Below the pieces are notes generated by a model. The model did no database searches. It was given only the letters and a program-made list of their open reading frames with translations, and had not been told where the DNA came from. From positions 65,034 to 129,033 of the forward strand of contig CAVONT010000001.1 of the NCBI GenBank assembly GCA_963697365.1: 64,000 nt of DNA, in the 5' to 3' direction. The stretch comes from CAIXZV01 sp963697365 (lineage in GTDB: Bacteria > Chloroflexota > Limnocylindria > Limnocylindrales > CSP1-4). Position numbers and translations under genes: made by a program. Positions 46,361 to 55,771 of this stretch are shown here, piece after piece (position 1 is the first letter of the stretch; each line of letters begins with the position of its first letter).

Positions 46361-47286
46361 CCGGGCCGGCGGCGTGCCTCCGGCGGCTTGCGCACGATCA
46401 CGATGTGCTGGTGCGCGATGTTCGGCACGAATGCTCGCGGATAGCCGTACGGGCGCAGCCGGGTCCCCGCCTGGTACCACGCGATGTCGCCCTTGGGGGT
46501 CAGCCCTGCCGCGTCGGCGCGGGCGGCGAGATCTGCCGCCGTGAAGAGGTACCGGCCGGCCTGGTAGGCATCGCGCACGATCAGCGCGGCGTACCGGCCG
46601 GGCCGGAGCACCCGGTGCACCTCACCCAGCACCTCGCCCATGGCGTCAAGGAATGCGGGGTAGTCCGGCAGGTTCGCGAGGTCGCCCGGCAGGTCCGACA
46701 CCATCGCGTAGTCCGTGCGCCGGTTCCGGTGCGTCTCGGCGAGGCGCCCTCCCGCCATCGTCATCGGGAGCTGCACGTTGTACGGCGGGTCGGTGGTGAC
46801 GAAGTCCACGGACCCATCCGGGATCGTCCGCAGGAGGTCTCGGGCGTCCCCCTGCCTGAGGTCGCAGCCGGACGGGTCGAAGCCACGCGGACCCCCCGGA
46901 TCGTTGGGCCCGAGGTCGGCGAGGACGGGACCGCTCCCGCCGTTCTCGGCCTGGAGTGCCGTCACGGTCTCGTGGAAGACGGCGACCCAGCGCGGGTCCA
47001 GCTCGATCCCGATGGCGCGACGCGGCCCGCGAGCGATCGCCGCCCCGAGCAGCGTGCCGCCGACGCCCGCGAACGGGTCCACGACAAGCTCACCGGACTT
47101 GGTGAAGAACTCGATCAGCCGGGCCATCAGGCGCGGCGGCTTGTTCGCCCCGTGCGCCTTGCGGCGGGCGTGCCCGAGCTCCGACGGGTAGGCGGTCGTC
47201 CAGAGCGACTTCGTGAAGTACAGCCACTCCTCGCCGGGGAGTTCGTTGAGGTCGTTGGCGGGGTGGGGGAGACGGCGGGGCTGCAC
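46357..47286 (-). CDS. DNA methyltransferase (N4/N6 type), apparently without a restriction partner
   Basis: 309 residues. GTG 47286 (MQPRRLPHPANDLNELPGEEWLYF). SAM-binding motif I is LVVDPFAGVGGTLLGA (~residue 70-85), motif III/IV is VTTDPPYNVQL (~165), and a target-recognition-like region follows. N-terminal NELPGEEWLYFTKSLWTTAYPSELGH and NKPPRLMARLIEFFTKSG precede motif I. DPPY with motif I before IV is the gamma-like order; target base is N6-adenine or N4-cytosine. TACCCT lies six bases before GTG (leaderless). No endonuclease gene lies nearby, so it looks like an orphan or regulatory methylase. Confidence 0.88.
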   Translation of the reverse strand: MQPRRLPHPANDLNELPGEEWLYFTKSLWTTAYPSELGHARRKAHGANKPPRLMARLIEFFTKSGELVVDPFAGVGGTLLGAAIARGPRRAIGIELDPRWVAVFHETVTALQAENGGSGPVLADLGPNDPGGPRGFDPSGCDLRQGDARDLLRTIPDGSVDFVTTDPPYNVQLPMTMAGGRLAETHRNRRTDYAMVSDLPGDLANLPDYPAFLDAMGEVLGEVHRVLRPGRYAALIVRDAYQAGRYLFTAADLAARADAAGLTPKGDIAWYQAGTRLRPYGYPRAFVPNIAHQHIVIVRKPPEARRRPG

Positions 47287-47424
47287 CCGGGCAGGGTACC
47301 CGGCACACCGCGCCCGGCGGGGGCCGGGCGGACGGCCGGCATTACGACGACCCGGCCGGGGCCGGGCGGACGGCCTTCGGGCGATCGTCGAAAGGTGCGA
47401 CCGTGGCGCTCCTACAATGCGGAC
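47287..47424. promoter_or_regulatory. Divergent promoter region (methyltransferase / LAL regulator)
   Basis: TACAAT (47413-47418) is six bases before the LAL ATG 47425; on the other strand TACCCT (47298-47293) is six bases before the methyltransferase GTG 47286. GC-rich CCGGCCGGGGCCGGGCGGACGG-like sequence is duplicated around 47318-47375. Confidence 0.5.
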
Positions 47425-50400
47425 ATGCCGGGGCGTGTCGTCAGTCGCAGCTTCATCGGGCGCGAGGCCGAGCTCGCGCGGATTTCGATGGCCTTCTCCG
47501 CCGCGGCGGCCGGGACCGCGACCACCGTCCTCATCTCCGGCAGCGCCGGGATCGGCGTGACGCGTTTCGTCGACGAGGCTCTCGACCGCGTGGCTGCCGA
47601 CACCCGATGCCCCGGTCATCCTGCGCGGCCGGGCCACGGGGCCCGTCGATCCGCCCTGGGCGGCCCTCCTCGAAGCCCTCGAGCCCTTGCTGGCCGCCCG
47701 CCCACGCGACGAGGTGCGGGCGCTCCTGCGGCGGGACGCGCGACCGGTTCTTGTCGGACTGGCAGCGCTCGCCGCCATGGCGACCCGCGAGCCGTACGTC
47801 CGGCCCAGCGCGCTCTCCGACCCGGAGCGCCGCCAGCCGCGCGCCCTGGAGTCGTTGCTCCGCTGGCTCGGCCGGGTCGCCGAGGAGCGCCCGCTCGTCC
47901 TGGTGCTCGAGGATCTCCACGTCGCCGACGCAGCCACCCGTGCCTTCGCCACGTTCGTCGCCCGCCTCGCCCGCAACGAGCGCATCACGCTCGTGCTGAC
48001 GTACCAGCCCGATCGCCTCACGCGCGAGCACCCGCTGCGCGAGAGCCTGGCCGTCATCGACGCCGGGCTCCGGCCCCCGGTCCGCTTCGCCCTGCAGCCG
48101 CTGACGCGCCGCGAGATCGCCGCGCTGATCGAGGGGATCGAAGGGGAGCGGCCATCCGCCTCGATCGTCGTCCTTGTCGCCGAGCGATCGGCCGGGGTCC
48201 CGCTTGTCGTGGAGGAGCTGGTCGCCGCCCGGCGGGAGCTGCGCAACACCACGCTCACCGGCACCCTGGCGGACCTCGCTGCCGCCCGCCTCGGCCGTCG
48301 TTCTCCGGAGTGCCGGCGCCTGCTCCGCCTGCTCGCCCCCGCTGAGCGGCCGGTGACCCGCGCACAGCTGGCCGTCGCATCGGCCGCCTTCGAGGCATCG
48401 ACACCCGGCACCCGTCAGCCGCCGCGCTCGAGCTCGGCACCGCGTCGCGCGGTTGACGGGCTGGATCCGGATCTCGCCGCCGGCCTGGCCGAGGCGCTGG
48501 AGCACGGCTTCGTCCACCCCGACGATCGCGACCGGCTCTTGATCCGCCACGAGCTCGTTGCACGGGCGGTCGTGGCCGACCTGCTCCCCTCGCAACGGCC
48601 GCGCTACCGGGCCGCACTGGCGCAGGCCTTCGCAGACGTGCCCGCCGTTGCCGCCGCGTTCTGGCGGAGTGCGCACCGTCTGCCCGAGGCCCGCGATGCG
48701 GCCATCGCGGCCGGACGGCTGGCCATGGCCAACGAGGCACCGCAGGACGCGCTCGCGGCCTTCGAGCGCGGCCTCGACCTGCCGGTCCCGGGCGACGCAG
48801 AACCCGTCGCCGTGGCTGCCGGTGGACCCGACACACCCGCGTTGCTGGCCGGCCTCGCTGCCGAGGCCGCCTATGCCGCCATGCGGCCCACCCGGGCCGC
48901 GGCGTACGCGGAGAACGCCCTCGCAGCGCTCGGCGAGCGGTCGGACCGGCTGGCCCGCGCGGTGCTCGAGGCGCGCCTGGGCCGGTACCGGCTGGCCACG
49001 GGCGATGTCGCCGGCGCCACCGCGGCACTCCGCCGGGCCGTGGACATGGCGCCGGCCGAGCCGACGGTGGACCGGGCCCGGATCCTGGCGCTGCTGGCCC
49101 AGGAACGGATGATCGCGGGTGCGTTCTCGGACGCGGCACGCTCCGCCGAGGAGGCACTCCGTGTCGCCGAGGCCCTGGGCGACGAGGCGGAGCCCGAGGC
49201 GGTGCACGCCATGACCACGCTCGCGGTGGTCCGTGCCTGGGGGGACGATCCTGCCGGCGCGCTGCCGCTCCTGCGGGAGGCCGTGGAGCGCGCCCGGGGC
49301 GCCGGGCTGGTGGAGGAGTGGTGGCGCGCGGTCGCCAACACGGCGGTGATCCTGGAGCTGCTCGGCCGGCCAGGGGAGGCGGTGGACACGACGTTCGCGG
49401 CCATGGACGAGGCTCGCGCGCTCGACCTCGACGCGGTCTACGGCAACCTCCTCGGCGGCAACGTCGCCGGGATCCTGGTCGATGTCGGGCGCTGGACCGA
49501 GGCACGCCAGCTGTGCCTGCGAGCCTTGGACTGGAGCCCTGCCGGCATCACCTTCGTGAACGCGATCCTCAACCTCGTCCTCGTCGAGATCGAGTCCGAG
49601 GCGGGTGAGGAGGCGGGCCGGCTGCTGGGCCGGATCCTCGTGGAGCTCGAGACGGGTGGCGATCTGCAGTTCGCCATCCCGGCCTACCAGGCGACGGCAT
49701 CGTATGCGCTCTGGTCAGGCGACCTCGCCGACGCTCGACGTGCGGCCGAGCGGGGCTGGGCGCGCCTCCGGGGCACCGAGGACTGGGTGCTCGTGGCCCG
49801 CATGGCAGCCACCGTGCTCGAGGTGGAGTCCGCGCTGGTCACGGAGGCGCTGGAGCGCCGCCGCATCGGCGATGTCGCGGCCTCCCGCGAGCGCGCTGGG
49901 CGCATCCTCTCGGAGGCGGAGGCAGCGGTGGCTCGGGCCCGCTCCGACGGTGGAAGCGGCACGGTCGAGCCCGAGGCCAGCCTCGCTCAAGCGCGGGCGT
50001 TTCACGCTCGACTCACCGGTCGCGACGATCCGGCCCGCTGGGACGACCTCGCCCAGCGCTGGCAGGCCATCGGCGACCCGTACCGCGAGGCCCGCGCCCG
50101 GTGGCGCCAGGCGGAGGCCACCCTGGGTGGGGCGATCGCCGGCCCTGGTGGCAGCCGGGACCGGACCGATGCACGTCTCGTCCGAGCCGATGCCCGTGAG
50201 CCACTGCTCGCCGCCGTCGCCATCGCGCTGGACCTGCATGCGCGACCCCTCCTGCGGCACCTGCGGGAGCTGGCGACGAGGGCGCTGATCGCACTGCCTC
50301 CCGAGGTGGACACGATGCTCGAGGAGCCGGTCGCGGTACCGGCTGGGCCGCGAGCCCTGGTCGCCCCAGGTCCGGTGTCCGATGCTGTCGTCGACCTCGA

Positions 50401-50659
50401 CGGCACGGCGCCCAGGCAGGCTCCCCGCCCCGGCAGCGACACCTTCGGGCTGTCACGGCGCGAGTTGGAGGTGTTGGGCCTGATCGCCCAGGGCAGGACC
50501 AACCGTGAGATCGGCGACCGTCTCTTCATCAGCCAGAAGACGGTCGGCGTCCATGTCGGGAACATCCTTGCGAAGCTCGGGGTCTCCGGGCGCGTGGAGG
50601 CCGCGGCCGTGGCGATCCGTCTGGGGCTCGAGACTCCCGGGCCGGGCAAGGGTCGCTGA
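47425..50659 (+). CDS. Large ATP-binding LuxR-family (LAL/MalT-like) regulator (one frameshift)
   Basis: About 1077 residues. N-terminal AAA/NACHT-like domain: RSFIGREAELARISMAF, then VLISGSAGIGVTRFVDEAL where the Walker A Lys is Val; LVLVLEDLHVADAATRAF is Walker B. One extra C near 47602 shifts the frame early; family sequence (VILRGRATGPVDPPWAALLEALEP) resumes. A long TPR-like helical region (residues ~430-870) senses ligand. C-terminal NarL-type HTH LSRRELEVLGLIAQGRTNREIGDRLFISQKTVGVHVGNILAKLGVSGRVEAA. ATG 47425 follows TACAAT by six bases. Target genes unknown; loss of the Walker Lys suggests altered nucleotide use. Confidence 0.85.
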
Positions 50660-50672
50660 ACGGGCGGCGCGG

Positions 50673-50792
50673 GAGCTCCTGACGCAGGCCGGGCCGCGGG
50701 CCGGACCCGAGCTCCTGACGAGGCCGGGCCGCGGGGCCGGACCCCGAGGTCCTGACGCAGGCCTGGGCCGCGGAGCCGAACCCCGAGGTCCT
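50673..50792. repeat. 36-39 bp tandem repeats downstream of the LAL gene
   Basis: GAGSTCCTGACG starts at 50673, 50709 and 50746, with a diverged fourth unit (GAGGTCCTGACT) at 50785 that runs into palindromic repeat copy E. Together with copy E this fills half of the 447-bp gap to 51107. The rest (50903-51106) carries no gene. Confidence 0.65.
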
Positions 50793-50902
50793 GACTCAGG
50801 TCCGTGTCACCAGCGCTTCGCTCACGCAGCGGGCGGGCACCAGACTCGACGTACGCGCACGCGCCGTGCACGGAGGGCCCCCTGCTGAAACTCACCGGAG
50901 TC
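50793..50902 (-). repeat. Dispersed intergenic palindromic repeat, copy E (reverse orientation)
   Basis: Read on the minus strand it opens GACTCCGGTGAGTTTCAGCAG and closes GCGCTGGTGACACGGACC then GAGTC, matching both ends of copy C. 110 bp. Contains CCGTGCACGGCGCGTGCGCG in the centre. Confidence 0.7.
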
Positions 50903-51106
50903 AAGACCGCGGAACCGAACCCGCGGACCGCAACGCTGCGGACCGCACCATCGCACCACCGCACCACGCCGGCCGCGCCCAGGGACCCGCAGTGCCGCAA
51001 GAGGCCGCAGGACGTCGGGGTACCGTCCCGCGACACGGACCCCGATCATTCGGTACATTCTCCCCGGCAATCCTGAGTGATTGACTCTGTATTCCCTGAG
51101 GTCTCC

Positions 51107-51592
51107 ATGCGCCGCACCCTGCTCGCCCTGACCCTGGCCGCCAGCGCCTTCCTCGTCGCGGCCTGCGCGTCGACGTCGACGCCCGGCTGGACGTACGCAC
51201 CGCCCACGCCGGCGCCGGCCGTGACGCCCGCCCCCTCCGGCGATGCCGGCGAGCCCACCGCCGTCCCCGGCGGCACCGAGGTCCCGGCGCCCACCGACGG
51301 CGGCAACGCCGCTGGAGCGGTCAAGATCGTGGCGCTGAACATCGCCTTCGACCCCACCGAGGTCACCGCGCCCGCGGATGCCCCGTTCGTCATCGAGTTC
51401 GACAACCAGGACGCCGGGATCCCGCACAACGTCGAGATCAAGGACCCGATGAACATGTCCGTCTTCACGGGTGAGCTCGTCACCGGGCCGATCGTGACCC
51501 AGTACCAGGTGCAGGCGCTTCCGGCGGGCGACTACAGTTTCGTCTGCACCGTGCACCCGAACATGATCGGGAACCTCAAGGTCGGCGGATGA
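51107..51592 (+). CDS. Blue-copper (cupredoxin) lipoprotein
   Basis: 161 residues. Signal peptide with lipobox LVAACAS (Cys20 or so), a Pro/Thr-rich linker, then a cupredoxin domain: VKIVALNIAFDPTEVTAPADAPFVIEFDNQD, PHNVEI (His ligand) and FVCTVHPNMIGNLKV, giving Cys-His-Met type-1 copper ligands at the C-terminus. ATG 51107 begins MRRTLLALTL. It is anchored in the membrane as an electron carrier, partner unknown. It stops 10 bp before the AlaX gene. Confidence 0.9.
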   Translation: MRRTLLALTLAASAFLVAACASTSTPGWTYAPPTPAPAVTPAPSGDAGEPTAVPGGTEVPAPTDGGNAAGAVKIVALNIAFDPTEVTAPADAPFVIEFDNQDAGIPHNVEIKDPMNMSVFTGELVTGPIVTQYQVQALPAGDYSFVCTVHPNMIGNLKVGG

Positions 51593-51602
51593 CGACCGCG
51601 CC

Positions 51603-52361
51603 ATGACGCCGCGGGTCGACGAGGTCTGCTACCGGGACGCCTACCTCCGCCACGTCCCCGCGCGCATCCTCGAGGTGTCGTCGGCTGACGGTCCACCGCT
51701 CGTCGTGCTGGACACCACCCACTTCTACCCGGGCGGCGGCGGCCAGCCATCGGATCGTGGCGTGCTGCTGCGCGGTGCCGACGGCCGCACCTGGACCGTT
51801 CGTGCCGCAAGGCGTGTGGGCGGTGAGATCGTCCACGAGCTGGAGCTGCCCGAGGACGGCGAGCTGCCGCGCGCCGGCGACCTCGTCGAGGCCGACCTCG
51901 AGTGGGCCCGGCGCTACGCCCTGATGCGCACCCACACCGCCCTCCACACCCTGTGCGGCGTCGTCTGGCGCGACTACGGGGCATTGGTCACGGGCGGCAA
52001 CATGGAGCCCGGTGCCGGGCGCATGGACTTCGAGTTCGAGACGATGTCGGGCGAGCTCGTGGGCGAGATCGAGGCGAAGGTCAACGTGGAGCTCCGGCTC
52101 CACCGCGACGTGCGCGTGGACGTCCTGCCGCGCACCGAGGCCTTCGCGATCCCGGACCTCATCCGGACGAAGGTGAACCTCCTGCCGGAGGGTATCGAGC
52201 GGATCCGGACGATCGAGATCGTCGGGCTCGACCTCCAGGCCGACGGGGGCACACACGTCGCCAACACGCGCGAGGTCGGCGCCATCCGCGTCACCGGGTA
52301 CGAGTCCAAGGGCCGCATCAACAAGCGGATCCGCCTGGAGCTGGTGGACCCGGAAGCCTGA
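51603..52361 (+). CDS. Alanyl-tRNA editing protein (AlaX-type)
   Basis: 252 residues. Editing of mischarged Ser- or Gly-tRNA(Ala). Zinc His pair in RTHTALHTL (HxxxH), TTHFYPGGGGQPSDRG at the N-terminus, and QADGGTHVANTREVG in the C-terminal half. The family normally reads CGGTH there, so one zinc ligand is Asp. ATG 51603. The upstream cupredoxin gene is co-oriented 10 bp away. Confidence 0.9.
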   Translation: MTPRVDEVCYRDAYLRHVPARILEVSSADGPPLVVLDTTHFYPGGGGQPSDRGVLLRGADGRTWTVRAARRVGGEIVHELELPEDGELPRAGDLVEADLEWARRYALMRTHTALHTLCGVVWRDYGALVTGGNMEPGAGRMDFEFETMSGELVGEIEAKVNVELRLHRDVRVDVLPRTEAFAIPDLIRTKVNLLPEGIERIRTIEIVGLDLQADGGTHVANTREVGAIRVTGYESKGRINKRIRLELVDPEA

Positions 52362-52403
52362 CGCAAGCACAAATCACCGGGCGCCGGTGGAGACCACGCG
52401 AGC

Positions 52404-52418
52404 GACGTGCTGCACGTC
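52404..52418. promoter_or_regulatory. Perfect dyad GACGTGC-T-GCACGTC
   Basis: 7-bp arms around a single T, 43 bp after the AlaX stop and 171 bp before the C45 hydrolase. Could be a terminator or operator; no T-run. Confidence 0.3.
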
Positions 52419-52588
52419 AGGACGGCCCATCCGGATCGTGCGATGAGCGCAGCCGCGCGGTAGCGTGAGCCCGTGGTGCACGGCAGCCAGGATCCACGCA
52501 CACGGCGCCGTCGAGTCGTGGCGATGCCATCGGGACTGGGCGCCACGCCGCCAGCCCGCCCCGACCGTCTCGAATAGCTGGCCGGACG

Positions 52589-53614
52589 ATGACCTTCGTC
52601 TCGGACCGCACCCGGCGCTACGCGGGGACGCCCCGCGAGATCGGTGTCGCAGCCGGGCGGGCGCTCGGGCCACGGCTCGCCACCACGATCGACCGCTACA
52701 TCCGGGTGCGGCCCCAGGATCCAGGGGCGCTCGATCATGAGGAGCTGCGCCGGGGCGCCCTGCCATGGTTGCGCTCGCTCCCCGCGCGCTTCCAGGAGGA
52801 GCTCGAGGGGCTCGCCGAGGGCGCCGGCCTCCCGCTCCAGAAGGTCGCCGAGTGGGAGTTCGTCGAGCTCTGTGTCAGGGATGGATGCAGCGGGCTCATC
52901 GGCCGGGTCGACGGGCACGTCTGGGTCGCACGGAACAACGACTTCTTCATCCCCGACCTGTGGGGCCACGCGACCATCCGCGAGGTCGCCGGCCGGATCC
53001 CGACGCTCTCCTTCGGCCTGGAGGGCGACGTCTTCACGGCGACCGGTGTCAACCGGGAGCGACTGTGGCTCCACCTCCAGGCCCTGGTCGCGCCGGATGC
53101 GCCGCGTCCGGACCGGCCCCATCTCGCCAGCTGGATCCTGCTGGAGGACATGCTCGAGACGTGCGCAACCATCGCCGAGGTCGAGTCCTGCCTCGACCGG
53201 ACGGACCGCGACGACGGGGTGCTGCTGTTCGCCGTGGACGGCAAGACCGACGAGTTCGCGATCCTCGAGTGCGAGTGCAGCAGGCACATCAGGCGCCCGG
53301 TCGAGAGGTCCTGGGTCGTCGGGACCAACCACCCATGCGTCCTCGTCGACCCGGTGCCGGACGAGGGCTCACTGTTCCGGCACGAGCGCATGGCGGTCCT
53401 GGCGACAGACCTGTTCCAGCGCGAGCTCCCCGCCAGTCCGCCGGGCGACCTGGTGGCGATCCTGGCCGATGCGGCCGTCGAGCGGCGCGGGCCGGGCGTC
53501 ACGACGGTCTACGCCGCCGTCGGCTGCCCCAGCACCGGGGAGCTCTGGTTCACCTTCGGCGGAGCCCCGGCGGCCAGCCAGGGAAGGTGGCAGCGGCTCC
53601 CCTGGCCCTGGTGA
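52589..53614 (+). CDS. C45-family autoproteolytic acyltransferase/hydrolase
   Basis: 341 residues. RYAGTPREIGVAAGRALGPRLATTIDRYI at the N-terminus, then EFVELCVRDGCSGLIG (catalytic Cys, expected to become N-terminal after autocleavage), WVARNNDFFIPDLWGHATIREVAG and VNRERLWLHLQALVAPD. Members hydrolyse or transfer acyl groups (penicillin acyltransferase and related). No signal peptide. Substrate unknown. Confidence 0.85.
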   Translation: MTFVSDRTRRYAGTPREIGVAAGRALGPRLATTIDRYIRVRPQDPGALDHEELRRGALPWLRSLPARFQEELEGLAEGAGLPLQKVAEWEFVELCVRDGCSGLIGRVDGHVWVARNNDFFIPDLWGHATIREVAGRIPTLSFGLEGDVFTATGVNRERLWLHLQALVAPDAPRPDRPHLASWILLEDMLETCATIAEVESCLDRTDRDDGVLLFAVDGKTDEFAILECECSRHIRRPVERSWVVGTNHPCVLVDPVPDEGSLFRHERMAVLATDLFQRELPASPPGDLVAILADAAVERRGPGVTTVYAAVGCPSTGELWFTFGGAPAASQGRWQRLPWPW

Positions 53615-53758
53615 GAGCAGCCCGATCGCCGCACCCGCCCACCCGGGGGTGGGAATCGGGATCGAGTGGCACTCGCACTCGCCGGTGCCGGCCCCCACGC
53701 TTGCTTGGTTGGTCCGGGCGACGCAATCGACCGCCGGCAGGACAGGAGGAGACGCGGC

Positions 53759-54238
53759 ATGGACGGCGAGGTGTTGGTCCGCGAGCGCGAGGCGGCCCTC
53801 GTGGTGGCCAAGCGGACGGCGGTCACGCTGCCGGCGATCGGGAGCGTGCTGGGTGCGGCATTCGGGGAGGTCTACGGCAGCATCGGCAGCCTCGCACCGG
53901 CAGGTCCGCCGTTCGTGATCTACCACGGCGCACCCGATGGCGATCGGCCGTTCGAGATCGAGATCTGCGCTCCGGTCAACGCCGCGGTCGGTCCGCCGGC
54001 TGGCTGGACCGTCCGGGAGCTGCCAGCCGGGACGTTCGCCTCGTTCGTGCACGTCGGCCCCTACGACAGCATCGGGAGCGCGTACGAGTACCTGGGGCGC
54101 TGGATCCCCGAGCATGGCATGACGATCGCGGGTGCCCCGCGCGAGGTGTACCTCAGCGATCCGGCCACGCCGCCCGAACAGATCCGGACGGTCGTCGAGT
54201 TCCCGATCCAGCAGGTGGCGGCCACGGCCGGACGCTGA
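53759..54238 (+). CDS. GyrI-like / AraC-effector-binding domain protein
   Basis: 159 residues from ATG 53759 with AGGAGGAG upstream. The single domain EVLVREREAALVVAKRTAVTL, AGPPFVIYHGAPDGDRPFEIEICAPVNAAV, TFASFVHVGPYDSIGSAYEYLGRWIPEHG and the final EVYLSDPATPPEQIRTVVEFPI match stand-alone GyrI-like small-molecule-binding proteins. No DNA-binding domain. Ligand unknown; relatives bind or hydrolyse hydrophobic or cationic compounds. Confidence 0.9.
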   Translation: MDGEVLVREREAALVVAKRTAVTLPAIGSVLGAAFGEVYGSIGSLAPAGPPFVIYHGAPDGDRPFEIEICAPVNAAVGPPAGWTVRELPAGTFASFVHVGPYDSIGSAYEYLGRWIPEHGMTIAGAPREVYLSDPATPPEQIRTVVEFPIQQVAATAGR

Positions 54239-54310
54239 CGCGCGGAGGCGGCCCGACGACGGACGCCTTGCCGACCCGGGCGTTGTTCGCCTGAGGCTCG
54301 TCGCGGATCG

Positions 54311-55486
54311 TCATGACGGCTCCTCTGCCTGCTCCGGCCAACGCCCGGGTGCGGACCGCTCCAGGGCCCGGCCGATGGTGTCGAAGAAGGGGGCGAGCTG
54401 GCCGAGCAGCTGCCCACCCTCGCCGTAGAGGGACAGGTTCGCGCCTCGGAACACGCCGGAGGCCGCCTCCACGATCTCGGGCGCCTGCTCGAGCGGCAGG
54501 ATCTCGCGGCGCAGGTCCTGCATGGCCCGCGGCAGGGACAGCTCGAGCTGCGTGTCGAGCTCCCTGACCTGGGCCTGGAGACGCCGGAGCTCGAGCTCCT
54601 CCGCCAGGACCTCCCGCTCCCGGGCGATGCGCAGCAGGCGGACCGGGACCTCGGTCAACGCCCGGTTGCGGTCCGCCTCCAGCTGCGCCTGGAGCCGCTC
54701 CTGCTCGAGGGCCAGCACGTGGCGGTCGGTGGCCAGGTTCTCGGCCTGCAGCCGGCGCTGGCGCGCGAGCTGTGCCAGCTCCAGCTCCTCGGCGCGCCGC
54801 ATGGCCTCGCGGTCGCCGGCCACCTTCAGCTCCTCGATCCGCCCGCCCGAGGCCATCTCGGCGACGCGGTTCTCCTCGCGGGCCAGGATGTCGGACTGGT
54901 CGCTCTTGAGCTTGATCTGGTTGCGGACCTCCGCCTCGAGCTGCTGGCGCAGCTGGGCATCGACGATGAACACCTGGGCCACCTGGGCAACCTCGACGGT
55001 CACGCCCCATTCCGCGGCGGCGGGTCGGGTCGCCCGCGCGGCTGTGTCGCCCTCGCCAGGTTCGATGGGCTCGCCCCGGATCGCCGTCACCAGGGCGGTC
55101 CGGGCGACCTCGCTGAGCGTCGTCTTGCGCTGCTCGATGCACTCGACCATGGTCATGTGCGACACCGCGTGGCGGAGCTCGCCGAGGCAGATGTGCGTCA
55201 GCAGGGCCGCGATCTGCCCCGGTCCGACATCGCTGCGGAAGTCGAACTGGCGGGCAGCCGCGAGCGGATCCGTGATCCGGAAGACGACGATCCCCTTGAA
55301 CCGGAGGGGGATGCCGTCCCTGGTCTCCTGCGTGAACTCGAACGCGGCCTCCTGCTTGGAGCTGGGCACCAGCACGAACACCGTGCCGGGGCGCAGCACG
55401 GCGTGGACGGCAGAGCCGCGATTCTCGAGGGTTCCATTGTTGCCGACCAGCAGGAACTGGTCGGGACCGGCATTGACAACGGGCAC
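54311..55486 (-). CDS. SPFH/band 7 domain protein with coiled coil
   Basis: About 391 residues from GTG 55486, with GGAG upstream. No TM. SPFH domain (PDQFLLVGNNGTLENRGSAVHAVLRPGTVFVLVP, residues ~5-180), then a long coiled coil (VAEMASGGRIEELKVAGDREAMRRAEELELAQLARQRRLQAEN) to ~residue 340 and a soluble tail ending RALERSAPGRWPEQAEEPS. Such proteins scaffold membrane microdomains and often associate with proteases. Divergently arranged with nothing; sits downstream of the sigma/sensor operon. Confidence 0.9.
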   Translation of the reverse strand: MPVVNAGPDQFLLVGNNGTLENRGSAVHAVLRPGTVFVLVPSSKQEAAFEFTQETRDGIPLRFKGIVVFRITDPLAAARQFDFRSDVGPGQIAALLTHICLGELRHAVSHMTMVECIEQRKTTLSEVARTALVTAIRGEPIEPGEGDTAARATRPAAAEWGVTVEVAQVAQVFIVDAQLRQQLEAEVRNQIKLKSDQSDILAREENRVAEMASGGRIEELKVAGDREAMRRAEELELAQLARQRRLQAENLATDRHVLALEQERLQAQLEADRNRALTEVPVRLLRIAREREVLAEELELRRLQAQVRELDTQLELSLPRAMQDLRREILPLEQAPEIVEAASGVFRGANLSLYGEGGQLLGQLAPFFDTIGRALERSAPGRWPEQAEEPS

Positions 55487-55618
55487 AGTTGCATCTCCGA
55501 TCGGGTGGCTGGACGTGGCCGTGTGGGGCACGCACGGCGCGGGTGCCGATCCCTCAGGGCGACTGCTCGCGAAGCCGGACGTGGGCATCGCCGGCGTGCC
55601 CGATCAGCGCTCGAAGCG

Positions 55619-55659
55619 GCACCGATCCACGCTCCCGGGTCCAGGGGATCGATCGGTGC
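55619..55659. terminator. Inverted repeat downstream of the sensor operon
   Basis: GCACCGATC (55619-55627) and GATCGGTGC (55651-55659), 23-nt loop. It lies between the propeller-sensor stop (55772) and the SPFH start, in a 285-bp gap with no gene. Likely terminator of the sigma operon. Confidence 0.45.
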
Positions 55660-55771
55660 TGCACACCCGAAGGCAACCACCGGAAGTCCTGCTCGGATAT
55701 GCCCCGATAGTCCTAGTCGGCCGTCATGTCCGGGGGTCGGCGCTTGCCCTGGTCCGCCTCGGGATCCTGCT

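Noticed and set aside
46357..48411. Longer minus-strand frame extending the methyltransferase upstream to 48411
   Set aside because: The extension is Arg/Ser-rich and overlaps the LAL gene; the family begins at GTG 47286.
47531..49207. 558-residue minus-strand frame inside the LAL gene
   Set aside because: Shadow frame opposite TPR coding; no motif.
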